Source of the DNA: Odiellus spinosus
Lineage: Eukaryota; Arthropoda; Arachnida; Opiliones; Phalangiidae
NCBI GenBank assembly: GCA_963920705.1
Contig: OY987236.1
Coordinates: forward strand, 12,882,190 to 12,946,189
Length of the DNA stretch: 64,000 nucleotides
Reading direction: 5' to 3'
Positions 24,263 through 33,883 of the stretch are shown here, one piece after another. Below the pieces are notes generated by a model that saw nothing but the letters and a program-made list of their open reading frames with translations, had not been told where the DNA came from and did not search any database. Positions within the stretch are counted from its first letter, which is position 1; the number at the start of each line of letters is the position of its first letter. A program made the translations under genes and the position numbers.

Positions 24263-25075
24263 TTAGGTTTCACCATCAATCTCTTTACCCCAATCCCTCA
24301 TTTTAGCCCCCATCATATAATTTTCATTAAAAACTCCAGCGCTCCAAGATGCATCTGGCGCTTCTTCGATCGCATCATTATCCTTCTCTTTCTTTATATC
24401 TTTTGATTTTAAAAGGTCCAAAAATGCCCCTTTATTAAGTGATTTCAAAACTTTGTCCTTTTTAACTTCCGAAGGTCCAGCATCCTTTAATTTTGCATCC
24501 AAAGTTCTTTGATGGGTTTGAACGGCGTTGAACAGTTGCACGACTCCTTTCGTACCAATCTTCATCAGCGCTCTTTCTTTCTCTTTATCAAGAGGAGAAG
24601 GTTTGACACGTCCCATTTTTTCCCATTCTTTCTTTTTCTCTTTACGTTTAATGATTTCGGATACAGTCTTTTTTGGCTTTTTAGCTTTAACAGGCTCATC
24701 TACATCGGCTAATTTATTTCCATCTTCTCCCACAATCTCAACCTCGCTATTTTTCTTTCCATCTTTAATAATTATGTCCTTGTCTTTCTTAGCTTTAGAT
24801 AAAATTACTTTATTGGCTGGTCCTTTAGATCGAAGTACTTTAGCAATAGCGTCAGCCCACGCTGGATTGCCTAACACTTGGTCGTCGTTAGATTCTTGGT
24901 CCGAATTGGAGTTAGAGCTATTCGAATCACTATCATTTTTAGATTGAGAATAAATATTTTTTACTGCCTTTTCGTTAGAAGAATTATCTTCTGATAAACT
25001 TAATTCTTCCGAATCATTAGAATCATTTTCCGTAGCCCTGACACTCACGCGTTCTTTCCGGGTAGCAGACGCCAT
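24263..25075 (-). CDS. RRP15: RRP15-like ribosome biogenesis protein
   Basis: 270 aa, single exon. The Rrp15 family (Rrp15p domain) acts in the nucleolus in maturation of 60S pre-ribosomal RNA. Visible signatures are an acidic, Ser-rich N-terminus (residues 15-65), then NPAWADAIAKVL (about 71), ILSKAKKDKD, a basic KKEWEKMGRVKPSPLDKEKE stretch, the highly characteristic GTKGVVQLFNAVQTHQ (about 173), FLDLLKS, and a C-terminal block with NENYMMGAKMRDWGK. Order and length match the metazoan family. The ATG at 25073-25075 precedes the acidic region and lies next to a short hairpin (AGCAGCAC...GTGCTGCT, 25103-25138) upstream. The gene converges with the large nuclear-type gene; no functional link is implied. 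I am confident of the family. Confidence 0.93.
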   Translation of the reverse strand: MASATRKERVSVRATENDSNDSEELSLSEDNSSNEKAVKNIYSQSKNDSDSNSSNSNSDQESNDDQVLGNPAWADAIAKVLRSKGPANKVILSKAKKDKDIIIKDGKKNSEVEIVGEDGNKLADVDEPVKAKKPKKTVSEIIKRKEKKKEWEKMGRVKPSPLDKEKERALMKIGTKGVVQLFNAVQTHQRTLDAKLKDAGPSEVKKDKVLKSLNKGAFLDLLKSKDIKKEKDNDAIEEAPDASWSAGVFNENYMMGAKMRDWGKEIDGET

Positions 25076-25767
25076 TATTTGTAATTCATGATATTTTCAG
25101 AGAGCAGCACCAGACGGCAGCACTAATAAGTGCTGCTGGGTTACTGGGTCAAAGTTGAAACATAACTTTTGACATACCGCGAGTTTTGAACAACGAAACA
25201 CCAAACACTAAACCTCAGTTAAATCTGATTAATTAACCAACCTCCTAGAAATATTTTAAATTAAAATATAAGAAAAATACTTAGCTTATTTTTAGGCCTA
25301 AAATTTCTTCTGACTGTTTCACTGGAAGTGGGCTCACCTTCTGGGCTTCCCCTATGGAAGCAAGGCGAGGGAAAGCCTGGAGGGTGAGTTTGTTTCCAGG
25401 GTGACAGGCGGATGAAATTATAGGCCTTTAGGAGTTTAATTTAACCTAATTGACCCCCTGGCTATTATTTCTCGAAATTTTGTTATACAATTCATAGAAA
25501 TTACGAGAATTAATTATTAGCAACACGAAGCTTATTTCTGAATCTCTAGTTAATAATTATGATTATAACCGTAATTGAAAAATAAATATGGGCGGAGTCT
25601 AGGCGATTGTTATCTGCTTTATAATTTGACCTTGAACGTCTTTGATGGTATAAAAGCTTCGGAGTCCCGCCTCTTCATAAACTAATTCCGACCCAATTAA
25701 CAATAAGCAAATAAAATTAAAAAAGTGGTTTTATTAAAAAATTATCAGTTTTTCACAGAAGCTAATG
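25076..25767. other. Intergenic, with decayed foldback element
   Basis: It contains the upstream region of the RRP15-like gene and, at about 25210-25470, a decayed relative of the foldback family at 972 and 10476 (shared core GGAAGTGGGCTCACCTTCTG and GCAAGGCGAGG). A - strand AATAAA at 25729-25734 could serve the group-7-like gene at 25980. Confidence 0.5.
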
Positions 25768-25951
25768 CAGTAGTGGCGCCAGGACATTTTCCCACGTAAG
25801 CTGATAACTTTTAGAGGGACTTGTCGAGGTCGTAGCTGACTGTCCATATTTGATTTTTTTTCTCGACAGTAATTTGTGACCGTTTTGTTTGAGTGGATTT
25901 TGGGATCAGCTTGAAATTTACACTTAGGCCTACCCCCTGGCGCCGCCACTG
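25768..25951. mobile_element. hAT-type MITE with intact 8-bp target duplication
   Basis: 184 bp with inverted ends CAGTAGTGGCGCCAGG and, on the other strand, CAGTGGCGGCGCCAGG. It is flanked on both sides by AGCTAATG (25760-25767 and 25952-25959). Eight-base duplications and CAGTGGCG-like ends are typical of hAT transposons. It has no transposase and lies 28 bp past the stop codon of the gene at 25980-27705, so it may be in that gene's 3' UTR. Confidence 0.85.
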
Positions 25952-25979
25952 AGCTAATGACCCAATTCAGTGTTTTTTT

Positions 25980-27705
25980 TTACAATACTCCAACCATGTT
26001 CATCGCCGAATTCATTACAGAAAGCGCCGAAAATGTTATTATCCCTTTGATTTGATCTTTCATCATGTCCATGAAGGCTGAAACCCCGTAACTTGCCATA
26101 GGGCCCCAAATTGGCCCTAGGCTTACAATGCTAAAATAATACAAAAGTAGTTGAAGACCCTATTATTATAATTTGAAAAGGAGTGGAGAATAAAAGCCAG
26201 CGATACTTGTTAATGTGTTTTGGCAATATTAAGGAATTAAATACCTAGGGTTCGGTTTTCCCATCATAGTTATTGAAAATCTACTCAATATCGGTGGTAA
26301 ACCCGACGAAGATCTGTTTACCAGATCAATTTCAGCTAGAACGTTAGGCACTTGAACTTTGACTACCATAAAAAACCTGTAAAATCATCGAATTTAAAGT
26401 TAAAGAGCCGTATATTCCTTACCATTAAAAGTTAGGCGTATCTCTTTGCAGACCAAGCCAATCGGAAGTAGATTAATGTAGAAGTAGTAAAGCTTTAATG
26501 AAGCGTACCATTAGAGGACATATTTTTCAATATAAATCGAAAGATCAAAGTTACTTAGCTAGACCTAATCTTTAACTTGAATTTATTATTGTCTTTGGAC
26601 GTTTATGACTTATCTTCGAATATAAGATATAAACTTATGCTGTACCGGTAACCTTGTTTCCTGTTTCCCCCTTTTCATTGGGTAAAGACTAAGCCCTTTT
26701 AAATAAGCCACATACCTGAATCTCCGGGACTGTACCATAGCTCTAGTTGTCAAAGTGTAGTTGGGTATTATAACTGGCGCTGTCAAAATTGGTCTGCCTG
26801 GTCGCCGAGTGTGGTCAAAGAGTATGGGTCCTATTCTTTCGATACCTGCCATTCCCTGAACCGTACCGTTGTAAAGCGTGTACGATAGAGTCACGGGTTG
26901 ATACATCAAGCGAAAGGTCAAATAGTCTCTCATTCCAAACTGAGGAATAATGACGTGGTCGTTCAGAGAGGTTAAGTAGGACCTGACACTGCGCGTAATA
27001 CGGTCAAAATATTCGTTTGGGCTCGAAGGAGCTCCGGGAGATACTACATTCTGGATTCCTTGCGTTTTGAGTTGTCCAAACGTAGCAACTAAATTAAATA
27101 ACCGTTTCAAATATTAAAAGGTCTAATCTTGTACAGAATATATTATAGGAAGTTTTTATTTTGTTTGTTGGTTTGTTTGCTTTCGATTTGATACACTTTC
27201 GAAGGGAAATTTTGTAGGGTACTCTGTCAGAGGAAAGCTTTCTTCAGCCTGCTCTTAGCTCCTCTACTGCTTCTAGAGATAATTTCGATTTTCAGTTCGC
27301 AAATCATTTATTAAAAATACTAAACTTAAGTACATTTTTATGACTTATTCATAGAAAGGCGGATTGTCACGCTCCAATCTTTATCATTCACTTATTTAAA
27401 CTTCATTGATATTATATATAGCTTAAACATTACCAACTCAAAATAAGATTTCTATTGGCTATACTCTTCTGAAATAAGATTTCTATTGGCTATACTCTTC
27501 TGAAATAAGATTTCTATTGGCTATACTCTTCTGAAATAAGATTTCTATTGGCTATACTCTTCTGAAATAAGATTTATAATAGCTATACTCTTCTGAAATA
27601 AGATTTATATTGGCTATACTCTTCTGAAATATAAATTGGCTAATAAATTTATAGTTTAAGGGAATAACTACTATACTTACATATTAAAAGCACTGCCAGT
27701 TTCAT
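25980..27705 (-). CDS. Divergent group-7-allergen-like secreted protein
   Basis: Four exons on the - strand: 27681-27705, 26716-27088, 26245-26376 and 25980-26130, together 681 nt or 226 aa. All junctions are GT-AG and in frame. The signal peptide begins MKLAVLLIFATFGQL. The group 7 allergen-like pattern is recognisable but weak: NEYFDRITRSVRSYL for the N-terminal helix, LYNGTVQGMAGIERIGPI where relatives have GLSTLHRAGD, and IVSLGPIWGPMASYGV where relatives have FKNLGPLNWILDG. The family adopts the BPI/TULIP fold and presumably binds hydrophobic ligands; the exact ligand is unknown. There is no membrane anchor. It is the most divergent member and marks the left edge of the cluster. Intron 1 holds a 31-bp minisatellite. 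A TATA box lies at 27791. Confidence 0.75.
27440..27640. repeat. 31-bp minisatellite in intron 1
   Basis: Six copies and a partial of a 31-bp unit (AAATAAGATTTCTATTGGCT followed by ATACTCTTCTG), the first four nearly identical. It lies in the first intron of the group-7-like gene at 25980-27705. Confidence 0.9.
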
Positions 27706-27790
27706 TTTGAATCGGGTCTCGCAAATAAACTTGAGCACTTTAATATCTCAGATCAAATCGGAATAAAAAGGTTCAATCAATTAGCATAGA

Positions 27791-27798
27791 CTTATATA
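27791..27798 (-). promoter_or_regulatory. TATA box of group-7-like gene at 25980
   Basis: TATATAAG on the - strand, about 90 bp upstream of the start codon at 27705. Position and sequence fit a core promoter. Confidence 0.55.
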
Positions 27799-28134
27799 GT
27801 TTCAGTTTTGACGCCGTCGGTCGCGTCATTGCCTGAGCAAATACTGATTTACTAATTATATGGGAAGTGATTTTCAATGGTAATCTTGAAAATATGAATT
27901 TTAAATGTATTCCAACTGTTTATTTAAAAATCAATTTTACTGGCCATCAATAAACGCAACCAGGAAGTATTTAACCTGGAAAATTAGCTCGTTGACCCCC
28001 AGTAATTGCTCAGTATTGTTTGAATATACCTTAAAGGGAGAATGTAACCTAACAACAATTAATTTTTTTTATCGATTCTTTATCGTTTAAACAATTCTAA
28101 TCCAACAGTAAAAAAATTTACAAACCAATATTAA

Positions 28135-29045
28135 GGCTTAGTACCATTGGATCGAAATTCATTTGATCGACACAGGGTCCATTAGATCGAAATTCAATGG
28201 ATCGACATGCAGAACCAAATGATCGACACTTAAAAAAAGAAGACTCAAATGATCGACAGGTAAAAAAGATTGAATGTAATAGACATGCAGTACCATTGGA
28301 TCGAAATTCATTTGATCGACACAGGGTCCATTAGATCGAAATTCAGTGGATCGACATGCAGAACCAAATGATCGACACTTACAAAAAGAAGATTCAAATG
28401 ATCGACAGTTAAAAAAGATTGAGTGGAATAGATATGAAGTACCATTGGATCGACATGCAGAACCAAATGATCGAAAATATCAAATAAAATTCAAAAAGAC
28501 TTGATACTGCATAGATTTAAAAATCGATTAGTTAATTTAAAACCTATCGATTTTTAAATCCATGCAATATTAAGTATTTTTAAAATTAATTTAATAACCT
28601 AACCTAACCTAACCTAACCCTACAAAACGCAATAATTTTATATATTAACCAAATAATTTCGATTATTTAACACACCATTTTCACGATGAGGATTCAAACT
28701 CAGTATCTTTTTACAATCCATGCTGGCTACCCTTTCGGGCAACGGGTCACGGCATCTCAATTAAAACGAGAGAGACTGTCGATCAAATAAATTTCGATCA
28801 AATGGGGCTATTCCGTCGATCAAATGAGACACACTGTCGATCAGATAAATTTCGATCCAATGGACCCTTTGTCGATCGAATGAATTTCAATCTATTGGTA
28901 AAAAACGAGAGAGACTGTCGATCAAATAAATTTCGATCAAATGGGGCTATCCCGTCGATCAAATGAGACACACTGTCGATCAGATAAATTTCGATCCAAA
29001 GGACCCTTTGTCGATCGGATGAATTTCTATCTATTGGTAATATCC
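28135..29045. mobile_element. Nested long-TIR element packed with GATCGA motifs
   Basis: It is flanked by a direct CCAATATTAA on each side (28125-28134 and 29046-29055), which marks the insertion. The long inverted ends are dense in GATCGA spaced about 17-18 bp apart. The left half is two tandem copies of a unit of about 149 bp (about 28143-28440) and the right half two copies of about 138 bp (about 28763-29037). The centre holds a small hairpin (28508-28567) and an AACCT run at 28596-28620. The 9-10-bp duplication would suit a Mutator-like element, but superfamily assignment is inference. Confidence 0.75.
28596..28620. repeat. Short interstitial telomere-type repeat (AACCT)n
   Basis: Four perfect AACCT units and a fifth imperfect one. 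AACCT is the complement of the TTAGG telomere motif found in many arthropods. It lies inside the nested GATCGA element. Confidence 0.8.
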
Positions 29046-29369
29046 CCAATATTAAATTAGAAATATATTTAAAACCTGCCTTCAAAATAGGCTTAACTGG
29101 ATTCATGAAGATAGCCTGAACTCCAAAACGTTGATCATGGAGATCCTGCATTCCCCATATAAAAGCCATCGAATATTTGGTCGCTAGTCCTTATACGGGG
29201 AGTTCAGGTAATATCCACGAATTCAACTAACCCTATTTTCCGGGTAAGTTTTAAATTTATTTCTAGTTTAATATTTGTTCGTAAATTTTTTTACAGGTGG
29301 ATTAGGCCTATTTAAACGATACTGAATCGATAAAAAATTATTTGTTTTTAGGTTGCGTTCTCCCTTTAA

Positions 29370-30620
29370 ATAAGTGGTATAGCGGTTTAAATTAGTGAAA
29401 TTAAAGGTTACCCAATTTGACCCAAACATTCGTTTATCAGGGTTAATTAGATATTAATTAATTATGTCTGGATTTGTGAGATTATCCTAAAAGACTGAAA
29501 ATCGGTGGGAATTTGTTTTAGTGCTTGAAAAAATACTTAAGAACTTTTAAATTATGAATAATTATCCCAATTCATTATGTTATTCTTCGTTCAAATGATA
29601 AATTACGGGGAAAATTCTTTCAAAATTGATAACATATCGGAAATGTTATTATTTCAACATATTGATAAGGGATGAACTTCTATTATTCTCTGTCGAATTA
29701 TTCTCTAATCAGATGTCGTAAACAATTCCTTATTGAATATTCTTACGAAAACCACCCTCCATTCAACTTTTATTTATGAGATTACTCTTAAACTTGTCGT
29801 AACGAGAAAATTTGCAAAATGACTGCACCAGTTTTCTTCAAAATATTTTTAGGTAAATATATACAACCAGACAAAAATATTTTGAGAAGTGAGACTCGAT
29901 TCTTGTATCTCCATAATGCTTTAGTTCGATCATAAGTTAATAAATTATCTTCTAGAAGATAAGTTGTTATAATCTTATGGTTTGATAAATGAAATCTCTG
30001 AGATTTATAGAGCTCCTGGTTATGTCTTAGTTTGGGACCTCCTCCGATTTTTGAAAGTTTTTAGTCATTCAAATTCAATGGTCGGCTTTTCAGCTAAGCC
30101 TCGAGAAAAGTGGGAAAACGTAGTTTCTTAATTTGGAGACATTATTCACGATAACAAAGCGAACAACACTTGTAGACTTTTTACGGATGGGCGTGTCATC
30201 CCTCCTTTTTTCGCGGGAGGAAAAAATTATCTACACGACGTAAAGCTAGAAATGGTGAGAAACGTCACGAAAGTCACCTTTATCCCATTGGTTGGGAGTT
30301 AATGGCTGCCCCCAGTCTACAATATCCGGCATAAAGTCTATACGCACCTAGAATCAGAATTCAAAATTTAATAAATGCGCTATGTTTCGTGAAATAAGGT
30401 TTGCCAAACTTCTATTATATTTCCATATATTGATGTCTCTCTTCTCATATTATCAGCTCCGTGTTATTTAAACAGGGTTACCACAATACTCGAATCATCA
30501 TGCTAAAATTTATGTTGGGAAATTTGTATTTCAAAGCTCTTAGATATTTATGGAAATATAATTTAAAAGATTGTGGGAACCCTTAATATTTAAAATATCG
30601 ATTTAAAATAAAAATAATGA
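29370..30620. other. Intergenic, with a dispersed repeat also found at 37 kb
   Basis: The segment 29983-30318 is closely related to 37003-37302 (shared strings include TTTGGGACCTCCTCCGATTT and ATTATTCACGATAACAAAGC). No inverted ends are obvious. The remainder is AT-rich and includes the upstream region of the takeout-like gene at 30621. Confidence 0.6.
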
Positions 30621-31754
30621 ATGTTAATAATTGTAGTCACGTGCCTCATGGTCGTCATGAGTTTTACATCGGTGTTTGGTGATAACCAAACCGAGCAACC
30701 TGATTCGTTAACGCAATTCGATGCGATAATTAACGACAACTTGATTGCTTTTCAAAATAAGATGTTAAAGGGATTGCCCAATTTGAACTTAACTGGTTTT
30801 AACCCTATCATTATGGGGCCACGAAATTTCAAGGAACAGAATGATATGGTTGCCGTTAGTTTAGATGTAAAACAGGTAATAGCTGATACTCGTTTCTTCA
30901 AGAGATATTTTTTTTTCCTCGCCTTAATATATAGTTGACCTTGCAATAGATCAACATTTTTGGATTAATTTCTTTCGGTTATGAAATGAAGAAAAGCGGA
31001 AATAGTTCGATAACTTTGGATTTAAGTTACCCTTACCTGACTACCCGAGGTTTATACACAATGACTGGCAAGACCTTCAAAGTCTTCCCTCTTATCGGTA
31101 CAGCTAGATTCCTACGTACTTTATTTCTTAATCGATTTGAAACGGTAAAATCTAACCGATATTCAAATCGCCAGGAATCGTTTTAAGCGTCACGTGTTCA
31201 GGCGTTTTCTTTATAAATCGATTTATCGTAGCTTTATCTATCGGTTGTTGAAACGGAATCGGTACGAAACTGGTTCCCGAAGCAGTTTCGAGAACTCGAA
31301 TCAAATCGATTCGAGAAGAGACGGTTTCCTGTTCACACGACTCTAGCGAAACGTTTTAAATCGATTCCAAGGCCTAGTATGAACGCGGCTTTTTTGAGTG
31401 AGTTCGTGGTCTAAGAAATATTTTTTAGGTGAAGGAAGCTACGAGGTTAAGATCCAAGGAGCTAAAATGAATTTGGAGGGAAAATTCTCCGAAGTTAATT
31501 CCAAGGTTATCTTCGAAGCCGGTGATATCGAATTCGATTACGAAACGTTGACCGTACGATTGGAGAACTTTGGCGGGGGTTCTTCCGTTTCCGTTTTGGT
31601 AAAGACCATTCTTCAGGCTTTCGGCAAGGACATTTTAACATATATAGAACCGATCATGAAAGCCAGGATGAAACCAGTTTTAAATCAAATGTTTTACGAA
31701 ATATTGTCAAAAAATGAAGCTCAAGTTCTAGCGAGAAACCTCTTTTTAAAATGA
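30621..31754 (+). CDS. Takeout/JHBP-like secreted protein 1
   Basis: Three exons: 30621-30875, 30950-31097 and 31429-31754, together 729 nt or 242 aa. The signal peptide begins MLIIVVTCLMVVMSF. Family features in order are GLPNLNLTGFNPI (relatives: GIPxxKLPPADPL), VSLDVKQ before the first intron, INIFGLISFGYEM, the strand-rich TTRGLYTMTGKTFKVFPLIG, EGSYEVKIQG, and a C-terminal helical block rich in K, M and L. Takeout/JHBP proteins are extracellular carriers of juvenile hormone or other lipids with a BPI-type fold. The usual N-terminal cysteine pair is absent; the mature protein has no cysteine. The second junction (ATCG|GTACAG to TTTAG|GTGAAG) was chosen because it restores the PLxGxGxY motif of the relatives. 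It has fewer introns than its relatives. It converges with the next gene, with 54 bp between stop codons. Confidence 0.82.
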
Positions 31755-31802
31755 TTATTTTAAAACAATTTGTATTTAAAAATTGTCAAGGTTTTGTGAT
31801 AA

Positions 31803-31808
31803 TTTATT
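31803..31808 (-). terminator. Polyadenylation signal abutting a stop codon
   Basis: AATAAA on the - strand begins at the base directly after the TAA of the takeout-like gene at 31809-33543, in the 54-bp gap to the convergent neighbour. Confidence 0.55.
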
Positions 31809-33543
31809 TTAAAATCCCAATCTTCCAGCGATACCAGGAATAAAAGTAATCAAAACGTTTCTAACCGAATCTTTTTGCAACTCCGAATTGATTAGTTTTG
31901 TCATCCCGCGACTGGCCAACGCCATAATTTTAGGTTTAAACTCTTGGAAAAAGGTTTTTCCCAATCCTGGTAGCATTTTTTGAATTTGTGAGCCAAAATC
32001 TCCTCCGCCCAAGAAATCACCTGTTAAATTTATAAAAATGTTAGAACTGAACTGAACCGAATACAAGGTGAGCGGGAGTATATAACCCTCAAAGATTTCT
32101 TTAAGGAAGATAGCCATCATTTTAGGGCCGTGACCCCATATTGAGCCTTTAACCTAAACTAAAATTCACATAGATTAAACTGATGGCAAACTTTGCAACT
32201 CGTTTTGGATGGGCTCAAAGGGGCGGGGGTATACTCCTTTTAAAGGGACTATCTGCGATTTTTAAAGCCCCTTTAAAGTCGAGTAATATTCTAGCGTAGC
32301 AGACGGCGTTGACCATAACAAATTGTACAAAGCAAGGCTGTGTGCATAAGGGAAGATTGTTTTAAAGGGGTAAATTTCAGAGCAGATAGGACATTTAAAG
32401 GGAGTATAAAGATCAGCTCCTGTCACTACAAAATATTCACTAAAATCTTTAAGGAAAAAAACCTCGTGCCTGTAAGCAGACGATTTTTCAAACTGGTTTA
32501 TACTCCCTTTAAAGAAATCAAAGACAATAAAATGAAACTAATTGAAAAAAGACGAACCTAAATTTAAATCCAATTGGTCCCACTGCAAGTTCAACTCGAG
32601 GGGAGTTACGATGAGTTGTTTACTCTGGGTTGTTAATGTTGTTTTGGCCCCTATTTGAATTGCCGTGATTTTTACCTCGTAGTTTCCGGTTCCATAAAGC
32701 GGTATCAACTTGAAAAATTTTCCTGTCAAATTGTATGACCCAGAAATGACCAAGCTGGGCAATTGTAAGCCCGCATCCACCGTCAGGGTGTTGAGATTTG
32801 CTTTCAGTTTCTCCACTTGGAAACTCGATAGACCCACAATATTTATCTACGATCATAGATTAATCACTTACATACGTTCATGGAAACAGAGCTAATCAGA
32901 GCGAGGTAATATACTTCGTGGATATCGAGATCTAATTCCACTTGGTCGTTTCGAACATGTATCTGTTCGTTTTTCATGTTTAGCGGATCAGCCGGAGGTA
33001 GTTTTATCAAGGGTATGCCACCTGTCATTTTATTGTTATTATTATTATAGGGTCATGGACAGTTTTTCTTAAAAATATATATATACATATATATATATCA
33101 ATGTTCCCCTGGCAGTAAGACTTCGAAAAATATCTAATTTTAAGCCTAGATTAACATGTTTTCCATAATAAACAAACACCCTAAAAAAATCGTGGGAATG
33201 GTAACCAGTCATGTCAATTTGAGCGAATTAAATTAATTAAAAAAAGTTAATTCCCAGAACTGTAAGAACACACCCCTACCTTTCATTTGTAGCCGAAAAT
33301 TCTCCAAAACCCCTCGTAGAAATTGACCCATTCCATCGAACTCGATGTCCTCGTAGTTTCCATTCCGAATGTCGGAAGGCCATTTTATTTGACCTAGATG
33401 TGGACCAATCAAAATATATAATTTGGTTTTCCCTGGACTACAGAATCTTCCCACGATAATTTGTAAAACTAAAATATTTAACTTTAATTACCATTGACTG
33501 ACGCTGCGAGGAGAAAAGGCAATATTAGAAAGCCAGTATACAT
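31809..33543 (-). CDS. Takeout/JHBP-like secreted protein 2
   Basis: Five exons on the - strand: 33492-33543, 33280-33393, 32915-33021, 32558-32846 and 31809-32020, together 774 nt or 257 aa. The signal peptide MYTGFLILPFLLAASVNG is followed by QIKWPSDI. The body shows FLRGVLENFRLQMKG, GIPLIKLPPADPLNM, VELDLDIHE, INIVGLSSFQVEKL, LPSLVISGSYNLTGKF, KLIPLYGTGNYEVKI, LDLNLGDFLGGGDFGSQIQ and a C-terminal FKPKIMALASRGMTK helix. These are the takeout/JHBP landmarks in order, but the mature protein contains no cysteine, so the typical N-terminal disulfide is missing. An extra intron after MKG is unique to this gene, and the intron that its two neighbours carry after the GxGxY strand is absent. A - strand AATAAA directly abuts the stop codon. 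Intron 4 contains a TATACTCC-ended MITE. Confidence 0.87.
31839..31844 (+). terminator. Probable poly(A) signal inside the opposite gene
   Basis: The first + strand AATAAA after the takeout-like gene ending at 31754 lies inside the last coding exon of the convergent gene. If it is used, the two mRNAs overlap at their 3' ends. Confidence 0.45.
32230..32408. mobile_element. MITE with TATACTCCCTTTAAA ends, in an intron
   Basis: 179 bp with inverted ends TATACTCCTTTTAAAGG and, on the other strand, TATACTCCCTTTAAATG. The interior carries GACTATCTGCGATTTTTAAA. Related pieces are at 35331-35508, 39014-39160, 48891-49003 and 63800-63873. This copy is in intron 4 of the takeout-like gene at 31809-33543. 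Confidence 0.65.
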
Positions 33544-33883
33544 CTCGAAGTAAATGGAAATTAATCCTTGTGAAAATCTTTTTTGTGGCCTCGATAGTAT
33601 GACTATACAATATTGATACGGATCCCTAAATAGATAAGAAAGTTTCTAGTTAAATGTGAAGAACCGGGTGTTTTTAGTCTCATAATGAATCTATAGTAAT
33701 TTTAACTCACAATGGCTCCAATCAAGTTATAAAGATCTTAAGGGCTACGATGATAAGTAATCGGCGATATTCAGCACGTGTAATTAACACACGGAAAGTG
33801 ATAATAGATTAATAAGACAATTTTTATTATTTTTATAATATTCTCATTATTATTTTACTACATCAATTCGTTTAAAAATTCAA

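Larger units (their letters stand above)
28031..29369. mobile_element. TTAA-flanked foldback MITE split by a nested element
   Basis: The ends match the family at 4759-5205 (AGGGAGAATGTAACC at the left, GGTTGCGTTCTCCCT at the right) with TTAA outside both. A 911-bp element interrupts the left arm at 28135-29045. Without it the host copy is about 420 bp, the size of the intact relative. Confidence 0.75.

Noticed and set aside
25734-25949. 71-codon reverse open frame at 25.8 kb
   Set aside because: It lies almost entirely inside the hAT-type MITE and has no protein features.
28798-29169. 123-codon reverse open frame
   Set aside because: It reads across the GATCGA repeat blocks, and its peptide repeats mirror the DNA repeats.
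30986-31186. Open frame starting MKKSGNSS as a separate gene
   Set aside because: It is exon 2 of the takeout-like gene read past its donor. The in-frame splice to 31429 restores the family motif.
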